Assembly: GCA_016800925.1 (NCBI GenBank)
Contig: JABCPU010000162.1
Span: forward strand, 1-64,000
Length of the DNA stretch: 64,000 bases
From: Suillus spraguei
Taxonomy: Eukaryota > Basidiomycota > Agaricomycetes > Boletales > Suillaceae
Direction of reading: 5' to 3'
In this document: piece by piece, positions 32,425 through 43,511 of the stretch
How the letters are laid out: each line of letters begins with the position of its first letter
Numbering within the stretch: position 1 is the stretch's first letter
Position numbers and translations under genes: made by a program
Notes under the pieces: model-generated
The model's database searches: none
What the model saw: only the letters and a program-made list of their open reading frames with translations
What the model was told of the DNA's origin: nothing

Positions 32425-33640
32425 GTGTGTACTTGGTCAGGTTTCCGAAATACATGTATAGCGGCCAGGCTTTCACTGTTCCGAAGTTTGCAAGATGAGT
32501 GGCATCCAAAAAGAGCATCAGACCTGCAATGACACATTCCAGCGAACACCCAGATTGCCTCGGTAGCTTGTGAAGATCATCCTGAGCTTCCAGCCAGGCA
32601 TCAGAGGTGTATAACTCATCAAATATCCACTCTTCATGACCGTCCAAAGGATCTTTCCAAAGCCGCTTGAAATGCAGGAAATGAAATGCCCGAGCTTGGG
32701 CATCTGCAAATGCAGTGCGTATCGCTTCAACAAGAGGGCGATAGTAGAATCCAGGAATAGTATAAGGCTGGGGGCCATCCTCTTTTGACTTCATTGGAAT
32801 GTCAATGGTGACACTATTTTGAATCCAGTCATCTGGAAAAGTGATTTCTTGGCCATTCTCATTGCTATCCAATTTTTGTAGGCTCTGCCTCACAGAGAAG
32901 TTCTCAAGGTGCTGGGGGTCAAAATCCTGTGCCAGCAATACATCCTTGACAAGGTGCAAGACTTTGATTTCAGATACCAAGTTGCTACCAGAATTCATCC
33001 AGGATATAAGGCAATATACAGTCATGTTCGGGAAGGGGTAAGGAGGTGCGAAGACATTTGGCGGAGGATCACTTTCATCGGTGACTGTTGGAGACGTTCT
33101 TGCGAGCAACAAGGATGAAACAAATCTATCTGGCTCAAAGGAAGGCTGACGAGGGTATAGTTGGCAGAGCCCATATGAGTTGAATGTGGTCTGGAGGGTG
33201 TCTCTTAATGTTAAAAAAACATGCTGGATTCTGGACCGGGCTGGAAGTAAAGTCAAATTTTGAGTCAATGGAATCTCAGCATTATCAGAATGATTCAAAT
33301 CATTATATGAAGGTTCATGGTGATCTAAAGGCCTCGGAATTTGCCTCGTTAAGAGACTTGTTTCCTCTGAAAGATCTAAGTAATTGTAAGCACATCATAA
33401 GACAGTGGTTACATTTGAGGGACATGAACCTGCATTATAGTCCAACTCATTTCCAGGATTGTTTCCCATCTCAACATCAGGATTATCATTTTGCTGCTTC
33501 TCTGAGTCATGAGGGTGCGAGTCCACGAGAGTGGAAACACTGAGTACTCCGTGGGCCATGGACATTGGCTTGAGAAGTCTGTGAGGTGCCATTGGCTTCA
33601 AGCTCAGATGGTCCCTCACATGTCGGACAGCTGAGATTCT
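32425..33640 (-). pseudogene. Plavaka transposase, N-terminal piece (1 of 4)
   Basis: The minus strand from about 33640 reads SCPTCEGPSELEANGTSQ, a frame-shifted acidic region, then the long frame 33298-32425: LPARSRIQHVFLTLRDTLQT, FNSYGLCQLYPRQPSFEPDR, TVYCLISWMNSG, IPGFYYRPLVEAIRTAFADA, FKRLWKDPLDGHEEWIFDEL, YTSDAWLEAQDDL, GLMLFLDATHLANFGTVKAW, PLYMYFGNLTKYT. This is the diagnostic N-terminal half of Plavaka transposases. It stops exactly at the long-TIR element, and the next expected residues occur at about 28297, 4.1 kb away. One or more frameshifts lie in 33299-33600. Confidence 0.9.
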
Positions 33641-33664
33641 CTAAGGTCGATAAGTTAGTCAATG

Positions 33665-35106
33665 GTGTAAAGATACAATCTAACCTGGGCTGTAGATAAA
33701 CTACCTCCTAAGTTAGTATGTGTGGTCTTGCGCTCCGTCTTGTCTGCTTCACTTGTGAAACAAGAGCGTTCAACCCTAAAGGGGGATGCCTGTTAGTATG
33801 GTCAGGTTTGAGTCAAACCAATGTGTGAATGTAGCATCGTAGTCAGCAGTAAGTTGCTGTGATCAGCGATGATGTCTGCAGTAGCGGTATGGTTGCAAGC
33901 GGTGCAAAGAAACAGTAAAGAAGTCTGCGGTACTTTCAGTGGTAAAGTAGCAATGCATGAGAAGCTCAGTAAAAATAGCAATCAAGAGTCCAGCGGTAAC
34001 GGTGAATGAGCATAATTGATTAATGAGCGGTAAGGAAACTTTAAAGACTAAGTCTACTACTGGGTAGATCCAGAGCTAGACACTAATCCTGACCTATAGT
34101 ACGGTGAAAAATAAGGTATTGTATTGTGTGGGGTACGCGGTGCTTATATCCTAAATCATATGTACTCGGAATGCTCTAGGCGAGATCAGTAGCGCTCGAG
34201 TGCAGTAACCGCTGTATGTAAATGTAGTGTGAGGTGGCTGTAGCACAAGGCGACATGTAATAAGACTTGCCGTGGAATCAGTGATAACGGACATAAAACA
34301 AACAATGCACCAAATGGAGCTATGCGGACGTGGCAAGGACATGGGAGGACATCGTACGTGGAACGTGGTGCGGCAATGTGCGTAAGCATGAGATGCCACC
34401 AGCAATGCTAAAGGAGTAAGACAGCCTTTGGACTGGTGGAGATTCCTATAGATGTGAGACATGCGCCAAAAGATAGGGTTTTAAGGCCAGCACCAATATG
34501 TTCATTACAACGGTCACATCTGAATGTATAATTTGACTCTCAAAATATTGGAAAGTCAGTGACTCACTAGCTCGGAGGTGCTTGCAGATGAGCTTGGAAC
34601 AAAATTTGATGCAACAGCCTCTTCTGCACGAGTATGCCTCCTCTGGTTCGCAAGAGTGCTGGCTCTCTTGTAGAAAGGACAAGCTGTGTGATGCCTACTG
34701 AGTCCTCAAGAGTCAGTTGTCCTTTCCCAGAAGCAACCTGGTACATTAGACGACACCATTAGAATAAATAAAAAAACTAGAAGGCCAGTGACCCAGACAC
34801 AGCGCATTGCCACACTGTTGAGTTGGACTCATAGTCGTCTCCTTCAGTGACCATGACCAGTCATGCTAGTACCACTACTTATGATGCTAGTTCCGGCAAC
34901 ATCATCACTAACCACGGCAACTTACCATCAACCGCAGCATCATATTGTCTCATTGGTTTGACAGTTACTTGACTATACTAACAGGCATCCCCCTTTAGGG
35001 TCGAACACTCTTGCTTAGCAAGTGAAGCAGACTAGATGGAGCACAAGACTCACATACTAGCTTAGGAGGTAGTTCTCTACAGCCCAGGCTAGGTTGTATC
35101 TTTACA
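33665..35106. mobile_element. Long-TIR DNA element, copy 2 (~1442 bp)
   Basis: Begins TGTAAAGATACAATCTAACC and ends ...AGGTTGTATCTTTACA, with ~120-bp inverted repeats like copy 1. A second, partial right-end repeat follows at 35107-35175 (GGCATCCCCCTTTAGGGTTG). The interior contains the segment also found inverted at 30520-31200, plus a minus frame (34446-34682; HSCEPEEAYSCRRGCCIKFC) that is Cys-rich but unrecognised. Copy 1 and copy 2 bracket the Plavaka N-terminal piece. Confidence 0.7.
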
Positions 35107-35299
35107 ACAGGCATCCCCCTTTAGGGTTGAACACTCTTGCTTAGCAAGTGAAGCAGACTAGATGGAGCGCAAGAAGGTAAGGGGTGATGATGGCAAGCCA
35201 GACAAGATAGTGGAGGACGAGGATGGAGGCTTTGTCAGGATGAGAGTAGACAGAGATGCATAGGAGGAAAAATGATAGTAGGGGCGCAAGATGTTCTTG

Positions 35300-36250
35300 T
35301 AACATTCCCTATTTCCCACACATGATGTTCCTCTGTTCCCCTTGGCCCAGTGTTCTGTCATATACCATACTTCTAATCTCAGATCCGACAATATCCGATC
35401 AGATCCGATTGATTCCATATCCGTCCGGTCCACAGATCCTGTCCGGACCACCCATCCGAATGTGCTCACTTCTTGCACCTTAACTCCCTTTTGTATATCT
35501 GCGTCTATCTCCTTTCGTCATTCCTCCTGTTTCCGGTATTCCGGCTGTTTATATTTCCGTCCTGTGTTACTGATCCATTTCCTGTGTTCATTTCTGATTC
35601 ATGCTTACTGATCCGCTGTGCATTAACTAATAGACTTCCGTTACACTTCGTACATAGCCCTCGGTCCCGGATTTGCTGATTATCCGTCTTAGATACTTAC
35701 AGTATATAAACCACTTGTAGATCTCCGTAGAACCTTAGTTCGAATATCATCTTAGATTCTACTCATTCTGTCTCCTCCGGACTTAAGCCACTTTCCGCTT
35801 TAAGTCACCTTCCGAGACTTAGGATTGATTCCTATAGTCTATATCTCCGACTCTATCTTCGGATAGTCTACCTCCGTTGGTTTCTAGTTAGGAACTCGTT
35901 CCGAAACTAGCCTTAATCTCTGTCCTCTCCTTACGTTCCGAATAACCTTTGGACGTATCATATCCGACACCTTCGGACACCCGGATCCGTCACGCAACTC
36001 CTTCTGGGTCTTCAGATGAATAACTCCTCCCTGAAATAAGGGGCATTACTCGAGAAAGGGGCACAGTGCACGAACTGAGGCCAAAGCCCTTCGGATCTCT
36101 CTACCCTTGAGTACAGTCTTAACATGTTCCCTCATACCTTGTATAACCATAAATAGAAATGTGTTCCTGTTTCCCACAGAGGATGTTCCTCTGTTCCCCT
36201 GGCTCAGTGTTCCCTCTAACCTCATATAACCGAAAAGAGACATGTGTTCC
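35300..36250. repeat. ~80-bp tandem repeat split by the LTR
   Basis: Units of the form CCCACA..GATGTTCCTCTGTTCCCC, then TGGCCCAGTGTTCCCTC and TATAACC, lie at 35310-35355 plus 36125-36160, and at 36164-36247. The LTR sits between the two halves of the first unit. Confidence 0.65.
35356..36124 (-). mobile_element. Solo LTR, family A, inverted (769 bp, TSD TGTTC)
   Basis: On the plus strand it starts TGTCATATACC and ends GTCTTAACA, the reverse complement of the copies at 2272 and 28318. Perfect 5-bp duplications TGTTC lie at 35351-35355 and 36125-36129. It split a ~80-bp tandem repeat. Confidence 0.92.
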
Positions 36251-36294
36251 CTTTACTAACCAAATCCAAATCAAGCTGTTCCCCCAGGGAACAT

Positions 36295-38957
36295 CTATGC
36301 CCCCATAGATGTTTGACTCCAATAGGTAGGATTCTGCAGTCCTCTCTTTAAAACACCAGAGTGACCGCCCTTTTTGAGCTCAACAGTACCTTCTGCTTCT
36401 GAGTCAGTTGGGTCCATGTAGGCCAAGAACTGCCATTCTAGAAAGTCCATGATGAAGAGTCTGATGTCAAGTTGCATTCAGACTGTTGTATATGTGATAT
36501 TTTCCAGATCAATGAATCCACCTTTGGGATTAATGGAATGCAGGCAAACAAATGCTGCTACTGGGTTGATATAGTGATATAGTGATCTTCAAACATGTCC
36601 AATGCATTGGTAGGCATATAGTGAATTTCTAAGATGTCATTTAGGGTTTCAAAAAGGTATTCAGGATCTGTCTGTCTTGATGCAAGTTTCTTCTGAAGAA
36701 TTATGAATTGGTCCCGCTGGGCAGGGGTGAGTGATACATGGTATTGGTGATGTATGATGGGCACCCTGGGCTGGATCCCATCAGGCAGTACAGTATATGC
36801 CTCATTCAATATGCATCAAAGAATGAAGCAAAGTAGCCATACTTCTTCTGATGCATAGACAATGCAAGTGTGCTGGACAACAGGTGCACTGAATCACTGT
36901 TGCATGGGTCTTTCACCACTATTAAAATGCTTAGCAACTATAAAGGCAAGAATTCAGAACTCACCTTCTGGGTGTCACAAGCCACTGGCGGTTGGCCAAA
37001 TTGGCCCCAGAAACCTGCTTGCAGAGCTCTTCAAAGCGCCAAATAATAACTCTCTGGAGCTTCTTTAAAAGTTTCTCCCCTTTCACAGGAAGCGCCACCA
37101 GTTCAGATAGCACCGATTCTTTGTATGGCAAAACATGGTCTGCTGTGCCAATCTGCTGAAAAAATGGGAGCACAGCCTTTGTAGCCAATTTATGGGTGGC
37201 CTGGCCTGTAGGTGCTAACTGTTGAAGTTGTGCTGCCAAGATTGATGTCCCGTCCACTTCCCGAATGCTCTGGCTCACTTTTTTTCTGCTGACTTCCTCT
37301 CTCACAGGAAAATAAAGATGCTGACTTTGATCGTGGTTGAAGGTTTGAATCTTGACTTTAACAAATCTCTTCTGAGTAGGTGTATCACAACTAGCCTTGT
37401 GATACAGGCTCCAGTGTTTAATGAAGTGAGCAAGTGTTCTGGTAGCAGCCCAGGAATAGTCACAAAGGTTGCATTTGCAGCTGTCTACTGGTTCTCTGAT
37501 ATGACCAATAGGCCCACACTGATTTGCTAATGAGCGCACAGCACAGAGCTCTGCATGGGTGAGGATGATATTGGGAAAGACCTTCAAGATTTTTTGTTAG
37601 TCTTTAATTTGTTGTTTATAATAGCTGTTGCCAGAGTGTTGAAAGACTGGAACTGCATGCTTGGAATGCTGGGCTGTGGCTGTTGAAGAGAAGCAGTGGG
37701 TCATAGATTGACAAGTGGAACACCATATCCAAAATATCATCCATCTGCTAAATGCTGGCAGACAATGACATCATATTCCTTGAGATATGCACATCCAATA
37801 TTTTGGAGGACATCATGGTGGTTTAGATTGTTAGCAGCCAGGGTTTTATTGGCATTGAATGGAGGGGTGAAGTTGTTGATCATAGCTTCCTGGCTAAAGC
37901 AAAGTATGTTAGTTGTGAACAAGTAAAAATAAGCCACTTACCCTCCTGCAGGGAACATTCTGCAATTGACCATCCTGCCCACTATTTTAGAGACATCAAT
38001 GTCAAAATTGCGGAGTCTCTGAAGTTCATCATCTGGAATTTTTATACACACAGACAAATTACATTTGGGTTTGGAAGCCAAAGTCTGTACAGGCTGCTTG
38101 ATGTGTTTGGTTGGGGGCGATGGAGGGGGGACATATGGTTTTGTCTTAGAATGAATCTGAGTCCCTCTCCTGCCCTCTGGACAGGGACTGGGAGCTTCAG
38201 TCTTAGCCCCCATCATTGCTACTAGCAGTGTATTAGTTACTACCTCAGCTGCGGGACCGCTTATACATGGGGCTTGGTTATATTGATCATCCAATGTCAG
38301 ATGATACATTGGCCAACTCCTTGGTAAAGTCCTCTCCATCTTCTGTAGCAATGGCCAAGGTATGCATGTCATCAATGATGTCATTCCAAGTACCTCTCCT
38401 GCCCTCCAGACAGGAACCAAGAGCTTCAGTCTTAGCCCCCATTGTTGCTACTGGCAGGGTATTGGTTACTACCTCCACTGGGGGACCACTAATACATGGG
38501 ACCTCATCGTACTGATCATCCAATTCCTCATCAGATGATATGTTGGCCAACTCCTGGGTGAAGTCCTCTCCATCTTCCATAGCAATGGCCAAGGTATGCA
38601 TATCATTGATGATGTCATCTACCCCAATCTCTTGAACTTCTAAAATCTGTGAAGGATGAGTATTGAGTTAGCTGCTTTAAATGGCTAGTACTCACCCTGC
38701 ATGATCTTCTTAACATCATCCCCAATATCACTGGTAGCATCAGGGAATTCATCATCAATATCATTGTCATCGTTATCATCATCACTATCCTCTCTCAGTC
38801 GATCTTCATCAGCAATGCTGTCAAGATGGGCCACTGATGGAGCCATCAAGGTAGCACTAAATGACGTGGTTACAACTACAGTGAGCCGCTCGATAATTGA
38901 TTTTTCAAAGCTGCAGCTTGATCCATTATCAATTCTAGGGTGATTATCCATCAACAT
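36295..38957 (-). pseudogene. DUF3505-like zinc-domain gene (TE/telomeric-helicase associated), decayed
   Basis: Minus-strand exons in order: acidic N-terminus (38957-38685, Asp/Glu-rich), a duplicated acidic block (38620-38160), a Pro/Lys segment ending RMVNCRMFPAGG at donor GTAAGT (37941), NNLNHHDVLQNIGCAYLKEY, a C2H2-like block CKCNLCDYSWAATRTLAHFI followed by KHWSLYHK (37480-37400), a long helical region, then AFVCLHSINPKGGFIDLENI and MDFLEWQFLAYMDP. The order Cys-block, long spacer, then (A)FVCLHSINPKG resembles agaricomycete proteins linked to RecQ-like/telomeric helicases. Frames change several times and stops occur (near 36550 and 36475). The family call is tentative. Confidence 0.45.
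38160..38625. repeat. ~235-bp tandem duplication within the decayed gene
   Basis: Two adjacent units share CTCTCCTGCCCTC, GGACAGGGACTGGGAGCTTC-like, AGTCTTAGCCCCCAT and GCAATGGCCAAGGTATGCAT blocks. They give a repeated acidic peptide (MHTLAIA.EDGEDFT.ELAN). Confidence 0.85.
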
Positions 38958-39989
38958 ACATACATGTAGACAATTGGACTGCTGCTATGCTCTCCAGCAA
39001 TAATTGAACACATTTTGAAAGCAGAATTGCCAAGCATTTGAGCCTGGCAAGTCCATAGCATCGAAATTCCAAACTGAAATCCAGCCCCTAACTCCTGCTC
39101 CATGGCCTTCATAGGCTCGTCCATCACCATTTTACCAAAGGGTGGGTTGCTTGAGTGCCGAGTGTCGAGGATAGATCAATATTAAATATCTTTAAAGTTG
39201 GGTGCACTGCACACCAGCACCAATCCAATCATTACATAATCAATCTACAAACCCTACCATGCATAGCAAGTCGCAACACGTATAACTCAGGCCACTGTCA
39301 CTTTTGCTTTTGTTGCTGCCCATGAGGCCAGTTATATAAGCATTGAAATTTTGCTTGACAAGATTTCACCCTTGGCAGCACTTTAGTGCTCGTCTCACAA
39401 TCTATTGGGTGGGGTTTCTATGTTGCAAGAAACCCACCTGAGGTATGCCTATCCGCAGAGGCTCCCTGTAATTGCCGCAAAAATTGAATGCATCTTCCTG
39501 TATGTATCATCCCTGTAACACACTGGTTATACCTCTCCATCAGGTCTTCTATCCTCGTCATCTCCCAGTTATACCAGTCCTAACCATGAATCCCAGACAA
39601 ACATGTATCGTGCTCAAGTGTGTGGCTTTGTGAGGTGAGGGGAAGACTATGACGCCTCAGACAACTAAGAGACCAATCGCATGCATGGGCGCCATTCATA
39701 TTGATGGTCAGCATTGTGGAAAGGAGGCTCGCCACATCAGTAAAACGCCCAGTTCCTTACCTTACTTATTTTTATCTTTATTTCGTCATGACAAGTATAG
39801 ACCTACTTACTTCTTGCTTTTTGTACTTTATTTCCTTTACTGAAAGTAAATTAAGGCAAACAAGAGCGAAAATCAAATTAAGCATAATAAGTAGTATGAC
39901 ATATATAAAAGTTCATATGACTGTAGTCACTGTGGTTATAGCATATTGATACTGAGATGAATTGAAAAGAGACGAGTGTAAAGAGGAAC
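38958..39989. other. No supported gene
   Basis: About 1 kb without recognised features; ORFs are short. Possible promoter of the preceding minus-strand gene. Confidence 0.4.
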
Positions 39990-40357
39990 TAGTGATGTCC
40001 CGGCTTGGCTTGGCCTGAAAGCCGCAGCTTTGGCCTGGCCTGAGCCATGGCCCAATAGAGGTATCAGATAGTGATAGGTAGTGGCGGTAGCAAGAATGTG
40101 AATTGGGTCGTGGTAACAAAAAAGTGCCTGTCTGTCAGAGGTTTGCTGTTATCCTCAGGAAGTAAATATGAAGGGTATGCTGCAACAATGGCTGAGGTAG
40201 GTGTCGAGGTTACCAGCAAGTGAGAGCAGTGAGTATGAGAGCGAGAGCAGTGAGTGAGAAGCTACGAACAGTAAGGGCTTCAATCAGCATGGATCGAACT
40301 CGAGGGAAGATTGACACACTCACAAGCTGTGAACAGTGGGCAAGGACTTCGATCAAA

Positions 40358-40660
40358 AGAAACTATCGATGAGTGAACATCAAGGTGTGTTTCAATAGAA
40401 AAATCTCATCATCGGCAGGTTTCGATCCCACACAGTCCAAGAGAAGCAGAATTCAATTCTGCTGTAGCAACCACCGGGCTAGGCCAGTTATGGTGAATTT
40501 TTAAAGGAACTATTGATGAATGAATATCAAGGTGTGTTTCGATAGACAAAAACCTCGGCGTGAGCAGGTTTCGATCCTGCACAGTCCAAGAGAAACAGAT
40601 TTTGATTCTGTTGTAGCAACCATCCAGCTAAGACCAGTTACAGTGGGGGAATCTTTAGGA
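40358..40660 (-). ncRNA. Two tandem tRNA-like (SINE-like) Pol III units
   Basis: Two ~148-bp direct repeats begin GAAACTATCGATGAGTGAAC and GAACTATTGATGAATGAATA. On the minus strand the first has an A-box-like TGGCCTAGCCCGG and a B-box-like GGATCGAAACC, about 45 nt apart, with a stem-loop between (AGCAGAATT/AATTCTGCT). The second has TGGTCTTAGCTGG and GGATCGAAACC. No acceptor stem pairs, so neither is a functional tRNA. Best explained as tRNA-derived SINE fragments. Confidence 0.5.
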
Positions 40661-40879
40661 TAGAATTCGCTAGAGATACGAGAGTACATGCATGACATAT
40701 ATACATTTTCGAGTAGGCCAGAATTGAGCATGTGGTGATAATAAAACTGAACGGTCGGAGCAAGAGTGAACGCAAGGTAGGATAATGAAGGTATGCGATT
40801 TGCATCAAGTCATGTGACTTTTGGTTCAAGTAAACATGTCACAAACATATTTAACAGTATCTGTGCTCCGCTCATTCTC

Positions 40880-41515
40880 ACTCGTTGCTCTCTTGTCTAC
40901 ACTCATTTTGACTTACCTGCACCTGTCTTTATTTGTCTGTGCTCCTTCATTTGTCTGCATTTGTCTGTGGTAGCCTACACTTGGCTATGCTCACCTACAT
41001 TTGTTTCTGCTCGCCTGTACTCATTTGGACCTGCCTGAACTTCTCGCCTACACTTGTCTGGACTTGCCTGTTCTCGCCTACACTCGTTTGAACTTGCCTG
41101 TGCTCGCCTACATTCATTTCTGCTCGCCTGCACTCGTTTGGGCCTGCCTGGACTTGCCTGGACTCGTCTGTGCTTGTTTGAACTTGCCTGTGCTCGTTTA
41201 CATTCGTTCCTGCTCACCTGCACTCATTTGGACCTGCCTGAACTTGCCTTCATTTGTCTGTGCTTGTTTGAACTTGCATGTACTTGCTTACATTTATTTC
41301 TGCTCGCCTGCACTCGTTTGGACCTGTCTGGACTTGCCTGCATTTGTCTGTGCTTGGCTGCACTCCCTACGTTCGTTTCTGCTCGCCTGCACTCGTTTGG
41401 GCCTGCCTGCATTCGTCTGTGCTTGGCTGTACTCTTTTGAACTCACCTGCGCTCTTGGACTCGCCTGCACTCTTTTGGACTTGCTTGCACTCGTTTAGAT
41501 GCACCTTGCTTGTCT
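40880..41515. repeat. 10-bp minisatellite, second array
   Basis: About 60 diverged units near ACTTGCCTGC/ACTCGTTTGG, as in 13020-13460. The Leu/Cys/Thr-rich frames on the plus strand are artefacts. Confidence 0.85.
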
Positions 41516-41539
41516 GCATCAGACTCTTATCTTAGGAGA

Positions 41540-42126
41540 CGAGTGCCTGCAGCAGGAATGAAGAAGGTCAGTACTTTTCTGCTCTACTAGGGTGTGTAAT
41601 TGTTGTTCAAGTTTCTTATGTGACACTGATGGTGCCACGGCCTTACAGTTGTTCTCTACAGATTAGTAAAGAGTTGAGTATGTATAGGTTATTTAGTTTT
41701 ACTTTCCTTAATTGTGCTTGTGTCGTGCTTTTTGAATATACGATGTCCTTTTTCTACTTTATTTGTGACGTGAAAAGTAAACTAAGTCAGAAATCAGTGA
41801 GAATTCAGATGACGAGTGGCCTTTTTCCACTTATTTCAGCCTTTGCTTATTTCGCCTTATTGTGTGTAAAAAGGTGACCATAAGTTGAATTAAGGAGCCG
41901 GTCGTTTTACTGATGCAGGATGTACTGGAGGTTTGCGAGGGTTGACTAGAGGCTTGAGCAGGAGGAGACGTATCGGATGGGCTTAGCCTTCATACGACGT
42001 CCGAATGCTGCCCAAATAGTATTCGGAAACCATGCAGAAAACTTTCTCAATAGTGGAGTTGCAAGGCGAGAATGGAAACGGAGAAGGGAAGCGCTGATAC
42101 ATACAGATGTGGTGTGCTGTGTAAGA
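41540..42126. other. No supported gene
   Basis: About 590 bp, AT-rich in the first half; the plus ORF 41620-41877 is Phe/Leu-rich without a recognised family. Confidence 0.4.
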
Positions 42127-42640
42127 CTATGCCTCTGAAGACTTGAATGAACCTCCGTACGTCCATTGCATCGATGAGATGTCTATGAATTTTCGATGGC
42201 CCTGTAGTCGTCCATGAACACTTTATCCAACGCTTAATAATAGTGTACTTGCCTTCAGCCACTGGGAATGAGTGAGGGCAAGAACTGTGCTGCTGAGCAT
42301 ATTGATCAACGCGATTAACTCGAGCCAGAAAAACAGCCGTTCATGGTCGAAGAATAATTTCGCTTCTTTTGTGAACTCCTTGGTGAAGACTGCGGTTCAT
42401 ACATGCTCAATCCAAAATCGAGATGAATACAATAGATGTGGGGGGATGCATTTTTTGACTCGCTCTGGCAGCCCGGGATCTTTGTTATTTGGTAGATACG
42501 ACGACTTCGCGAATACAAGGTCGCGTTGCGCCTTTGGCAGGTCGATGAAAAAGTCTCCACTGGGTAGTTCGTCTGTTAAGAAGTTGTGAAAGGATATGTG
42601 AAGGGGTCGGGATAATCCTGCAGTTTCTCAGTGGGATCGC
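42127..42640 (-). pseudogene. NACHT-type STAND/NLR-like protein, C-terminal NTPase-region remnant
   Basis: The minus frame reads HISFHNFLTDELPSGDFFID, LPKAQRDLVFAKSSYL, PHLLYSSRFWIEH, a TGA (42397-42399), TAVFTKEFTKEAKLFFDHER, LFFWLELIALINMLSSTVLA, LTHSQWLK. The sequence H.SF..FLTD...FFID, then PHLLYSSRFW, then WLELI is the signature following the NACHT domain in mushroom NLR-like proteins, whose relatives act in non-self recognition or regulated cell death. A GC-AG intron (AAG/GCAAGT...CTACAG) is followed by a short exon ending at 42127. The P-loop part and any repeat domain are absent, so this is a fragment. Confidence 0.72.
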
Positions 42641-42704
42641 ATTTCGTCCAATTCATCCAGGAATGCTACTGGAAAGTTCTGGCCTACATGTTCTATTTGA
42701 CACA

Positions 42705-42959
42705 CTACACGAGCCCCAGTGCCACCTTGGTGGGCCAGTCATGAACTAATCCAATATCCCAGTGAGTGATTCCTATCGGGTTTTCATGAACAAAGCGCAT
42801 GTGATGTTCCATATTTAGTTCGAGCTCATATATGACAAAAGGCGGGATGTTCAGCAAACCTGACTTAGGAGTTTGATCAGAATAACGATGGGAACATTCA
42901 AGATCAATTTTGGACAATATACGAACGGGAGGCTGTTGAGGAGTTCCTGGAAAAAACAC
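42705..42959 (-). other. Unrecognised open frame
   Basis: 84 codons (contains NIPPFVIYELELNMEHHMRF and GITHWDIGLVHDW), hydrophilic, with a good codon-like composition. It may be an exon of a separate decayed gene upstream of the NACHT remnant. Family unknown. Confidence 0.3.
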
Positions 42960-43511
42960 AAGAGTGACATGGATATCGATATCGTTCTTATCTTCGTGAG
43001 TATCTAGCAGTTAAAATCTCCATCTTAATGTGTTCCTATGTGGGGCCGCAATTCTGACCACAACACATAGTCAGGTCTCTTTTCCGCGGTCAGCACCGCT
43101 TTCATTGTCGCTCTTCAATCTGAGCTTAGTCCGGACGAAGCTCAGATGACAAATGCCCTTTTAAGATTACTTATCCATACACTTGACAACACTACGTTTG
43201 ATGGTCGATAACCCGATCTCCCACAATGGAATGGACTGTTGGATTATCAGGGGTCGAGGTACGAGCTCGACACTTATCGGGAATCTTCGGGATCGATGGC
43301 GCGTCAATGGCGCAATATTACCGGGCGTCGGCAGCATGGTTTTAGCGTTGACTGGCATATATAAGGAGGTATTTTTCTGTAGGAGTACACTATGCGTTTG
43401 TCAGCGGGTTCACTGTAAAACCTGAGTTGGTATTACTTCGCAGAACGTGTCCGAGACTCGCGTGCAACTCAACATGGACCAGGGGCAACTGAGATTTGAA
43501 TACAGTGTCTC
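42960..43511. other. No supported gene
   Basis: About 550 bp. It should contain the N-terminal part of the DUF6535 gene, but I found no matching transmembrane segment here. Confidence 0.35.

Larger units (their letters stand above)
39990..41535. mobile_element. Second hAT-like region, right end not found
   Basis: Starts TAGTGATGTCCCGGCTTGGC and continues with CTTGGCCTGAAAGCCGCAGC-like subterminal motifs, as in the hAT at 12249. The same 10-bp minisatellite follows at 40880-41515. No matching right terminus or transposase was found, so it is a truncated or rearranged relative. Confidence 0.5.

Noticed and set aside
40380..40645. Functional tRNA genes (Leu/Ser-like) on the minus strand
   Set aside because: A and B boxes are present, but no acceptor stem pairs and D-arm spacing is off in the second copy; called SINE-like instead.
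41001..41535. 165-aa and 128-aa Leu/Cys-rich ORFs
   Set aside because: Same minisatellite in a second location; overlapping frames are open by repetition.
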